A DNA stretch of 9,205 bases. Source: Bacillota bacterium. Its GTDB lineage: Bacteria > Bacillota > Clostridia > Christensenellales > CAG-138. The stretch is taken from assembly GCA_023453725.1 (NCBI GenBank), contig JAEXTB010000024.1:1-9205 (forward strand). Direction: 5' to 3'. Of the stretch, positions 1-5,463 are shown piece by piece. The notes under the pieces were generated by a model. The model ran no database searches. It was not told where the DNA came from and saw only the letters and a list, made by a program, of their open reading frames with translations. Each line of letters begins with the position of its first letter. Position 1 is the stretch's first letter. The position numbers and the translations under genes are program-made.

Positions 1-258
1 TTCCTGAACAGTCACCCTAATAATATCACCAGGCTGCTTGCCGATTTTTGCCCGGATGTCTTTTCTGATTCCAATAATGTGGCAAGGCGTTCCCATTCTG
101 ACAAGACTGCCTTCGTATGGTTCGCCATCAAAGGTAGCGGCTACGGGCACCCTGCCTTTCCCAAACTCCGCCTTCACATCGAAAGGTATTTCCACATAAG
201 CACCGTCCAAATCCGGCACCTTTTTTATCTCCGCTTCAAATTCATATACCTTTCTCAC
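1..258 (-). CDS. DUF1905 domain protein (3' end outside window)
   Basis: The 86 visible codons encode a DUF1905 domain. Hallmarks are EFEAEIKKVPDLDGAYVEIP near the N terminus (about residues 6-25), then a KAEFGKGRVPVAATFDG stretch (29-45), YEGSLVRMG, and IGIRKDIRAKIGKQPGD (62-78). This small beta-barrel-like domain is widespread in bacteria, often followed by an OmdA (YdeI/OmpD-associated) C-terminal segment; that part would lie left of position 1, so its presence is unknown. No reaction is established for the family. I chose the GTG at 258 because a GGAAAGG Shine-Dalgarno sits 8 bases upstream and the conserved domain begins right after it. The same frame stays open to an ATG at 312 that overlaps the cyclase stop as ATGA, which would add 18 residues but has no clear ribosome binding site. 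The gene is probably cotranscribed with, and translationally coupled to, the diguanylate cyclase. Family call is firm; function is not known. Confidence 0.82.
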   Translation of the reverse strand, partial: MRKVYEFEAEIKKVPDLDGAYVEIPFDVKAEFGKGRVPVAATFDGEPYEGSLVRMGTPCHIIGIRKDIRAKIGKQPGDIIRVTVQE

Positions 259-308
259 GGCAAAACCCTTTCCATCATATTTTTCAAAATTTCCGCTCTT
301 ATTGCCCC

Positions 309-2144
309 TCATGTCGCGATGATGCATTGGTTTCGCCCACTCACCTTGCCCTGATAAAGCGCCTTATCCGCATTGGCGATTGCGGCGTCTATCGAACTAT
401 GTTCCATAAATTTGGACAGTCCGATGGTGATCGTAAGGTTTTTCTCAATATCTTCATACCGATAGCCTTCCACTGCCAGCCGGATTTCATTTGCTTTTTC
501 AAGTATCGCATCCACTTGGTCCGTTTCTAGCACAATCAAAAACTCTTCACCGCCCCAACGGCCAACAAAACCGTAATTGCCGACCGCCAAGCTTAATATC
601 TCAGATAACCGTACAAGAATTTCGTCCCCCTTAATATGCCCAAAGCTGTCATTGATCTCTTTGAAGTGGTCAACATCGACAATGGCAAGGTAAAAGCCCT
701 TCTTTTGCTCAATCAGGTGTTGGATCTTTTCAAGCATCAACCATCTGTTTGGCATTTTTGTTAAATAGTCTGTCTTGGACATAACTTCCATTTCCTCTAA
801 GGCTCTCTGCAAATCGAATGTTCGCTTCTTAACCAAGGACTCAAGATTGCTGTTCATATCCTTAAGTTCAGACAATATAGTTTCATTTTCTTGAGAAAGC
901 TGCTCCGCCCTGGTAAACGCATTTGAAAACCTTGCAGATAAAGTATAGGCCTGCGTGAATGTGAAAACGGAGACGCCAAGCGGAATGAGCGAAGGCGTGT
1001 TGGCAAGTGTGATCTGGTAGACAAAATCATTGACAAACGTTGCCCCCAAGAAGGCAAACCCAATCAAAACAATATTGGCAAACGGATGTTTTTTTATTAC
1101 GCCAATTAACAGCCGGATGACCGCATACGCAATCAACAGGAACCCCGGTACGGCATAAGCAATCAATAAGGCGTCCGCCAACCGGTACGGCACCCAAAAC
1201 ATGACAAAGCTAAACAATAGCCCAATCACAACGCTGCTCTTTACAAACCATTTGGGGAATAGGCCGTCCATGGCATGGTGTAAAAAGCAGCATAACGCCG
1301 TAACTCCAAGAAACACGCAGAGATATGCGACCCCTCCATAGACATAAAAATCAAGATAAAAATGGCTCGGTAAAAAACGTTCCCCTACTAATAACATGCG
1401 CAGTGAAAACGCGAGGCAGAAAATTCCGAAGTATAACGGCGCGCGGGCTTTTGACCGCATAAAATATAAACCAAAATGGTAAATGGCCATGATCAGCAGC
1501 ATTCCAAACAGGAACAAGTCTTTTCCCAAACCCAATTGCGCTTCTTTTGAAATTTGGGTTGCCAACCCGATCTTGGGGGCTGCAATGGAGCTGTCGACAC
1601 CAGAAAAATCCGATGCATGATAAATCAGCTCTATTTGATTTGTTTTCGCAGTAAAATATGAGTTCAGTATGTTGTAATAAGGTATGCTGGATTCAGGGCT
1701 TGTCCCTACCTGCCCTACTCCGCCATATGACTGGCCGTCAATATAGAGCCTGAAGGCAGTCAATATTATGTCTGATCGTACTCCATAAGGCTTCGTGTGT
1801 TCAGGGAGTTTTATGACAAGCCGCATTGTGCCGTAGAACTCATCTTCCGCAATAGGCTTATAAGCGGCCATGCTCGCTTGGGTACTGGGTATGCGGATGA
1901 GTGTTGGTGCAATAGCAACGCCCTTTTCAAAATCTTCGTAGGACAAGAACTCATTGAAGTAAAATTCCCATTCCCCGTCTAAACTTACGCTTCCGTTTTC
2001 CTCAAAGGACCAATTGCTTAGATCCAGGACACCCGCTTTGGGCTTTGGCGCCTTCGTGGTGCTGGGCTGGGCAAGCAACACTGCAACGGCTGAAAAAAGG
2101 ATGATGACCAGAAGTATAAACAATGGGGTATGTTTTTTTCTCAT
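309..2144 (-). CDS. Membrane-bound diguanylate cyclase with 7TMR-DISM sensor and GGDEF domain
   Basis: This is a 611-residue protein that should make the second messenger c-di-GMP from two GTP at the inner face of the membrane. Order of parts: an N-terminal signal anchor (about 6-25); an extracellular 7TMR-DISMED2-like beta domain (about 38-195, containing SLDGEWEFYFNEF); a seven-helix DISM membrane region (about 208-404); a linker rich in heptad-like leucines (about 410-455) that probably forms a coiled coil; and a GGDEF domain (about 456-611). The active-site signature is GGEEF at 531-535. The metal-binding Asp is likely D490 in AIVDVDHFKEIND, with N498 and D507 at the guanine-contact positions. 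The RxxD inhibitory site normally found just before the signature is replaced by GNYG, so product feedback inhibition is probably lost. The extracellular domain suggests control by a small ligand, possibly a carbohydrate, but the ligand cannot be read here. The ATG at 2144 has a modest GGGGAAA site upstream. Catalytic residues look intact, so activity is likely. Confidence 0.93.
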   Translation of the reverse strand: MRKKHTPLFILLVIILFSAVAVLLAQPSTTKAPKPKAGVLDLSNWSFEENGSVSLDGEWEFYFNEFLSYEDFEKGVAIAPTLIRIPSTQASMAAYKPIAEDEFYGTMRLVIKLPEHTKPYGVRSDIILTAFRLYIDGQSYGGVGQVGTSPESSIPYYNILNSYFTAKTNQIELIYHASDFSGVDSSIAAPKIGLATQISKEAQLGLGKDLFLFGMLLIMAIYHFGLYFMRSKARAPLYFGIFCLAFSLRMLLVGERFLPSHFYLDFYVYGGVAYLCVFLGVTALCCFLHHAMDGLFPKWFVKSSVVIGLLFSFVMFWVPYRLADALLIAYAVPGFLLIAYAVIRLLIGVIKKHPFANIVLIGFAFLGATFVNDFVYQITLANTPSLIPLGVSVFTFTQAYTLSARFSNAFTRAEQLSQENETILSELKDMNSNLESLVKKRTFDLQRALEEMEVMSKTDYLTKMPNRWLMLEKIQHLIEQKKGFYLAIVDVDHFKEINDSFGHIKGDEILVRLSEILSLAVGNYGFVGRWGGEEFLIVLETDQVDAILEKANEIRLAVEGYRYEDIEKNLTITIGLSKFMEHSSIDAAIANADKALYQGKVSGRNQCIIAT

Positions 2145-2450
2145 ACTTGTTTCCCCGGCTGTCTTTTAATGATAGCTTTCCTTCTGATCACACATTTAAA
2201 TTTTATATATTATCAAACGTCATCTCGATTTTACCACCCCGCACAATATATTCCAATTCTTTTCTGGAGCATTTTGCAGAATTTTAGAATTACGCAGCGA
2301 AATTTGCCAAATAGCGGTATTACAACGCAAACAGCGGCTTCTCCTCACAGAGATAACCGCTGTTCGCCAAACGATATCATAATCACCATACTTTAAAGAA
2401 GTAACAGAATCTCTCAGAAGTCGATTGCAACAACCCAGAAAGTCAACATT
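2145..2450. other. Intergenic region between glutaredoxin-like gene and cyclase gene
   Basis: This stretch of 306 bases holds no convincing gene. It is AT-rich next to the cyclase start, and on the minus strand a weak sigma-A-like promoter can be drawn there with GATAAT as the -10 element, about 60 bases before the cyclase ATG, but its -35 match is poor. The centre contains a stem-loop at 2330-2364 and repeated AGCGG units, listed separately. I searched by eye for a c-di-GMP riboswitch (GEMM), given the downstream cyclase, and did not see its conserved core. Confidence 0.5.
2330..2364 (-). terminator. Candidate stem-loop downstream of glutaredoxin-like gene
   Basis: A perfect 8-base inverted repeat, AACAGCGG at 2330-2337 against CCGCTGTT at 2357-2364, encloses a 19-base loop that can form a further 4-pair inner helix (TCTC/GAGA). 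It lies about 87 bases beyond the stop of the glutaredoxin-like gene in its direction of transcription. On the minus strand it is followed by TTTGCGTTG, not a clean T run, so it would be a weak intrinsic terminator at best. It could equally be a structured leader of the cyclase mRNA or a protein-binding site. Confidence 0.35.
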
Positions 2451-2762
2451 TCAGCAATGCCCCTTACCATCCATGGAGCACGCGCTTACGGCCTGTACCG
2501 GTTTCCCCATGCGAATGAAGTCGTTTATTTCAAAAGTCCCGGTGCCGTCCTCCAGAATAAAAAAAGGAATTCCAATTCTACCTTCTTCGATGATCGGGGC
2601 AAATATCGTATCATGATCTCGGTACAGCAAGAACTCTTTCAATGTCTTTGTATTGGCCGTAATATCCCTGTAATCCAGCTCGATTGTTGTATCTGCCGCC
2701 AATATGATTTTTGCTTCAACACAATCCGGGCAGATTTGTGCGCCGTACATGATAACTCTCAT
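2451..2762 (-). CDS. Glutaredoxin-like thiol protein with CPDC motif
   Basis: The 103-residue product is a thioredoxin-fold protein of the small cytoplasmic glutaredoxin-related type. The first strand (RVIMYGAQI) leads into the redox motif CPDC at 11-14, and GIPFF at 64-68 supplies the cis-proline (P66) expected opposite the active site. It probably reduces disulfides or handles thiol-bound metal; the partner is unknown. The C terminus carries two more cysteines, C95 and C103, in a CSMDGKGHC tail, which could form a resolving pair or bind metal. I chose the ATG at 2762 because an AAGGA site lies 7 bases upstream and the fold begins immediately after it. An in-frame ATG at 2801 would add 13 residues without fold similarity. 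An extended -10-like TGGCATAAT lies just upstream (minus strand, near 2784-2792), so a private promoter is possible, though the gene also follows the YdhG-like gene by only 74 bases and may share its transcript. Confidence 0.8.
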   Translation of the reverse strand: MRVIMYGAQICPDCVEAKIILAADTTIELDYRDITANTKTLKEFLLYRDHDTIFAPIIEEGRIGIPFFILEDGTGTFEINDFIRMGKPVQAVSACSMDGKGHC

Positions 2763-2836
2763 ACCCTCATCCTTTATCCTCATATTATGCCAGAGACTCA
2801 TCCGTCCGGTTGTTCCTGCTCTTTTGACAGACGCCG

Positions 2837-3220
2837 CTAGCTACTGTTTCTATTTTGCCAAAAAGTCGTGCATTCCGCTTTATCCAATATATTATACGCA
2901 ATTATTTTTTCAAGCAATGAAAAGTCCACCGGGTTATCCCAGCGGATGCGTATAAGTTCTTTGCTGTGCTCATACCCAGCCTGGACTATTTCATCAGAAA
3001 AACGGAGAATCCCGACCCTTTCTGGCGCAACAGCCAAATGCGGCTTCGCTACGCTAAAGCCAATAATAAATGTGCCATGATCGGTAAACATCGGCTGATT
3101 CCACGCAATTTTTGGCATCAAATTGGGAAATCTCCGAATGATCCAACTAAGAACTTCTTCCACCCGGGCCCGGTGCAGCGGGTTTTCAATACGCGCCAAA
3201 TATTCTGCAAAAACGTCCAT
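2837..3220 (-). CDS. DUF1801 protein, YdhG/iron-chaperone-like
   Basis: The 127-residue protein belongs to the DUF1801 family branch that includes Bacillus subtilis YdhG (Fra), described as a frataxin-like iron chaperone. Recognisable parts are an N-terminal helical segment with HRARVEEVLSWIIRRFPNL (about 16-34), the core PKIAWNQPMFTDHGTFIIGF (36-55), then SVAKPHLAVAPE and a C-terminal helix (LLEKIIAYNILDKA, 102-115). By analogy it could deliver iron to cluster or heme assembly, but family membership alone does not prove this. The ATG at 3220 is well supported by a GGGAGG Shine-Dalgarno about 9 bases upstream, and the length fits the family. It follows the second DUF1801 gene by 64 bases with no terminator-like structure between, so the two are probably one transcript. 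The neighbouring glutaredoxin-like gene would fit an iron or thiol homeostasis theme, which is inference. Confidence 0.85.
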   Translation of the reverse strand: MDVFAEYLARIENPLHRARVEEVLSWIIRRFPNLMPKIAWNQPMFTDHGTFIIGFSVAKPHLAVAPERVGILRFSDEIVQAGYEHSKELIRIRWDNPVDFSLLEKIIAYNILDKAECTTFWQNRNSS

Positions 3221-3284
3221 GCCTAGCTTCCTCCCAAGTTATGAATTCGTATCAAATATCCTTGCCGCATGCCGCGAAAACTGC

Positions 3285-3692
3285 TTACCCCTTGGGGGAG
3301 GATTTGCCTGATGTATTGAACGCAACGGCAGCGCGGATCAGCTCCTTAAGCGCCTCCTCATCCACCTCATCCCCCTCGTGGAAGTCGATAGCCCGCCTCT
3401 CGTTTCCATCCAAGCTTGCGTTGAACAGATGCGTTGGATCATCCAGGGAAGCCCCCTTAGCAAACGTCATTTTCACAGCGTTCTTATAAGTTTCCCCGGT
3501 ACATAGCATCCCATCGTGATACCACACAGGGGTCCCCCGCCATTTCCACTCCTCAACCGCCTCCGGGTCGGCACTCATAATCAGAGCTCTTATTTTTGAA
3601 AGCATCTGCCCCCGCCAGTCGCCCAGTTCCTCAATTCTCTCATCAATATGCTGGGATGGGGACTTTGCATCTTTTGTAGACTGCTTTTCCAT
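3285..3692 (-). CDS. DUF1801 domain protein
   Basis: A 135-residue soluble protein of the DUF1801 family, from a different branch than its downstream neighbour. The N terminus (1-15) is polar and probably disordered. The family core runs from about IDERIEELGDWRGQMLSKIR (16-35) through EEWKWRGTPVWYHDGMLCTG (47-66) and KMTFAKGASL (74-83), ending in AIDFHEGDEVDEEALKELIR (101-120). The aromatic WKWRGTPVWYH segment is typical of this branch. No enzymatic activity is established; relatives are annotated as YdeI-like or hypothetical. The ATG at 3692 has an AGAGGA site 6 bases upstream, giving a start that matches the family. It is the first gene of the leftward block, so its promoter should lie in the divergent intergenic region. 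The sequence is intact with no frameshift. Family confidence is high and function is open. Confidence 0.85.
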   Translation of the reverse strand: MEKQSTKDAKSPSQHIDERIEELGDWRGQMLSKIRALIMSADPEAVEEWKWRGTPVWYHDGMLCTGETYKNAVKMTFAKGASLDDPTHLFNASLDGNERRAIDFHEGDEVDEEALKELIRAAVAFNTSGKSSPKG

Positions 3693-3915
3693 AATTGTCC
3701 TCTTCTTTTTTATTTCCGTTGAAGCAACAGTTTACTCCAGTTCAATCATCATAGCTTTATTTTAAACGCCATGCTCCTCTTATAATCTTTGCCCCAGAAT
3801 TACTTTGGGGGTATTGGTTCCAACACCCTAAGTGCCTTGGAGCTGGCCCCAGCACGTAATTTTCCATCTGATGACCGCCTGCCGCCTTGCTCTTTTCGCA
3901 AAAATTTTTGATCGA

Positions 3916-3971
3916 CCACTATTGACAAGCCGGCTATTACGTAATACTATATAGTGGTAGTAAGTAATACT
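3916..3971. promoter_or_regulatory. Candidate PadR operator region overlapping the promoter
   Basis: Several symmetric elements overlap the core promoter. ATTACGTAAT (3936-3945) is a perfect palindrome inside the spacer. ACTATATAGT (3946-3955) is a perfect palindrome covering the -10 element. CCACTAT (3916-3922) is inverted as ATAGTGG (3951-3957) around the promoter. GTAATACT occurs twice as a direct repeat (3941-3948 and 3964-3971). PadR proteins are dimers that commonly bind dyads in their own promoters, so autorepression is a reasonable inference. Which dyad is used cannot be decided from sequence. Confidence 0.55.
3922..3950 (+). promoter_or_regulatory. Sigma-A promoter of the PadR-DUF1048-ABC operon
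   Basis: A perfect -35 hexamer TTGACA at 3922-3927 is separated by exactly 17 bases from TACTAT at 3945-3950, which matches 4 of 6 bases of the -10 consensus. Transcription should start near 3957, leaving a leader of about 40 bases. The AT-rich palindrome CAAAAATTTTTG at 3899-3910 lies just upstream and could act as an UP element. Confidence 0.75.
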
Positions 3972-3999
3972 GAATATCAGTTATACAGAATAGCGAGGA

Positions 4000-4341
4000 G
4001 TGATTGCGCTGGAAGACCTGACGGAAATGCTCAAAGGCGTGCTTGAGGGCTGCGTACTTGAAATTATAAGCCGCAAAGAAACTTACGGCTACGAAATTAC
4101 GCGGCAGCTGAACGCCCTCGGCTTCACAGATGTAGTAGATGGAACGGTGTACACGATCCTGCTCCGGCTTGAAAAAAGCAAGCTGGTGGAGATCACCAAA
4201 AAGCCCTCCGACATGGGTCCGCCGCGAAAGTTCTTCAAGCTCAACGATGCGGGACATGAGGAACTACGGAGGTTCTGGGAAAAGTGGGAGTTCGTATCAT
4301 CAAAAATGAATGAGTTAAAGGAGGAACAATCAAATGGCTGA
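4000..4341 (+). CDS. PadR-family transcriptional regulator
   Basis: A 113-residue winged-helix DNA-binding protein of the small PadR type, expected to act as a dimeric repressor released by a small-molecule effector. The fold is seen in LEGCVLEIISRKETYGYEIT (15-34), the recognition-helix region GTVYTILLRLEKSKLV (48-63), and the wing MGPPRKFFKLNDAG (72-85). The C-terminal helix (86-108) would carry the dimer contact. The start is uncertain. A GAGGAG ribosome binding site ends at base 4000, directly abutting the GTG taken here, which leaves no usual spacing. An in-frame stop at 3991 rules out upstream starts. The in-frame CTG at 4009 sits 8 bases after AGGAG and would give a protein beginning at the conserved EDLTEMLKG. 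The 3' end overlaps the DUF1048 gene by 8 bases. It likely represses its own operon and so controls the exporter encoded downstream. Confidence 0.9.
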   Translation: MIALEDLTEMLKGVLEGCVLEIISRKETYGYEITRQLNALGFTDVVDGTVYTILLRLEKSKLVEITKKPSDMGPPRKFFKLNDAGHEELRRFWEKWEFVSSKMNELKEEQSNG

Positions 4342-4705
4342 GTTTTTCGATAATTATTTGAATATCAAAAAAATGATTGAGAGCAAGCGTGAGTATAAGC
4401 AACAGATGGCAAGGGTGAAGGCTTTGCCGGAAGACTATCAATACGTATTTAAGAAAATTCAGGAACACATGTGGATGTTCGCTGCAGGATCCGGCTATGA
4501 CATGCTGAAGATCCATTATGACCTGATAGAGTTGTTCGAAACCGGCGCGGCGGACGGCAAGCATGTTTTGGAGATTACCGGCGAGGACGTGGCCGCGTTT
4601 TGCGATGAACTTCTGCGCAACGCCCAAACATACACAGAAAACTGGCGCGATGCGCTCAACCGCGACATACAGAACAAACTCGGTAAGGGGAAGGATTCAA
4701 AATGA
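4334..4705 (+). CDS. DUF1048 family protein
   Basis: A 123-residue soluble, mostly helical protein of the DUF1048 family. Visible conserved stretches are an N-terminal helix with IKKMIESKREYKQQMARVKAL (11-31), the central LPEDYQYVFKKIQEHMW (31-47), and a C-terminal helix ending TYTENWRDALNRDI (99-112). It has no signal peptide or membrane segment. The family is commonly found beside PadR regulators and ABC exporters, as here, but its biochemical role is not established; it might bind PadR, the ATPase, or an effector. A very strong AAAGGAGG site lies in the 3' end of padR, about 9 bases before the ATG. The gene overlaps padR by 8 bases and the ATPase gene by an ATGA stop-start, so the proteins are probably made in coordinated amounts. 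Compared with the family's typical size it is complete. Confidence 0.85.
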   Translation: MAEFFDNYLNIKKMIESKREYKQQMARVKALPEDYQYVFKKIQEHMWMFAAGSGYDMLKIHYDLIELFETGAADGKHVLEITGEDVAAFCDELLRNAQTYTENWRDALNRDIQNKLGKGKDSK

Positions 4706-5463
4706 CAGACGCGGCAATTCAAGTAAAGGGTTTAAAAAAATCCTTCAAGACTACTCAAGTCCTAAAAGGAGTAGATTTTGAGGCGCGGCGCGGCGGAATT
4801 TTTGCCCTGCTCGGCTCGAACGGCGCGGGTAAGACAACGATTATCCGAATCCTCACCACGCTGCTAAAATCTGATGGCGGAACCGCCGCCGTAAACGGAT
4901 TTGATGTCGCTTCAAAGTCCGACAATGTGCGGCAGTCGATCAGCCTGACCGGGCAGTTTGCCGCTGTGGACGAGATTTTGACCGGGCGGGAAAATCTCAT
5001 CATGATTGCCAAGCTGCGGCACATGAACAACCCGCGGCAGATTGCGGATGATTTACTCAACCGCTTTGGCCTAGACAACGCCGCAGACCGCAGGGTTTCC
5101 ACCTATTCGGGCGGTATGCGCCGCAGGCTTGATATCGCCATGAGCCTTATCGGAAAACCGCAGCTTATTTTTCTTGACGAGCCGACTACCGGGCTTGACC
5201 CTGAAGCGCGCATCGAGGTTTGGAGAACTGTCAGAGAGCTTGCAGATCATGGCACGACGGTGTTCTTGACCACGCAGTATTTGGAGGAAGCCGAGCAGCT
5301 TGCTGATCAGATTGCAATTCTGCATGAAGGCAGGATTATCGCCTCCGGTACGCTTGCAGACCTAAAAAAACTGTTCCCGCCCGCACATGTGGAGTATGTG
5401 GAAAAACAGCCGAGCCTGGAAGATATCTTCCTTTCGATCATCGGCAAAAAGGAGGCCATATAA
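4702..5463 (+). CDS. ABC exporter ATP-binding protein, DrrA type
   Basis: This 253-residue cytoplasmic ATPase should power the ABC-2 permease encoded next, exporting a drug, antibiotic or lipid-like substrate that cannot be named from sequence. The nucleotide-binding parts are in order: Walker A GSNGAGKTT (38-46), Q-loop Q85, ABC signature YSGGM (135-139), Walker B LIFLDE (155-160), and D-loop GLD (164-166). The switch position reads TTQYLEEAE with Q192 where most ABC ATPases have histidine; glutamine here is characteristic of the daunorubicin-resistance (DrrA) group. The C-terminal PSLEDIFLSIIG motif (237-248) also fits DrrA, but the region between the ATPase core and that motif is short, so the protein is smaller than the roughly 300 residues usual for DrrA relatives. 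The start overlaps the DUF1048 stop as ATGA, with AAGGGGAAGGA upstream. All catalytic motifs are intact. Confidence 0.93.
   Translation: MTDAAIQVKGLKKSFKTTQVLKGVDFEARRGGIFALLGSNGAGKTTIIRILTTLLKSDGGTAAVNGFDVASKSDNVRQSISLTGQFAAVDEILTGRENLIMIAKLRHMNNPRQIADDLLNRFGLDNAADRRVSTYSGGMRRRLDIAMSLIGKPQLIFLDEPTTGLDPEARIEVWRTVRELADHGTTVFLTTQYLEEAEQLADQIAILHEGRIIASGTLADLKKLFPPAHVEYVEKQPSLEDIFLSIIGKKEAI

Larger units (their letters stand above)
3693..3999. other. Divergent intergenic region before the PadR operon
   Basis: This stretch of 307 bases separates the leftward DUF1801 gene from the rightward PadR gene and contains no plausible coding region. From left to right it holds the leader of the leftward block, a cluster of short GC-rich inverted repeats (3792-3857), a 12-base palindrome CAAAAATTTTTG at 3899-3910, and the promoter with probable operators for the PadR unit (3916-3971). 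I could not find a good sigma-A promoter for the leftward gene; TATAAG on the minus strand near 3780 is the best -10-like match and lacks a matching -35. Confidence 0.6.

Noticed and set aside
79..354. Plus-strand open frame of 91 codons at the left edge
   Set aside because: It is antisense to the DUF1905 domain, which is clearly the coding frame on the minus strand.
2145..2450. c-di-GMP riboswitch upstream of the diguanylate cyclase
   Set aside because: The conserved GEMM core sequences are not visible on the minus strand; only a generic hairpin is present.
2457..2840. Plus-strand frame of 127 codons over the glutaredoxin-like gene
   Set aside because: The opposite strand encodes a recognisable CPDC thioredoxin fold with a good ribosome binding site; this frame has neither.
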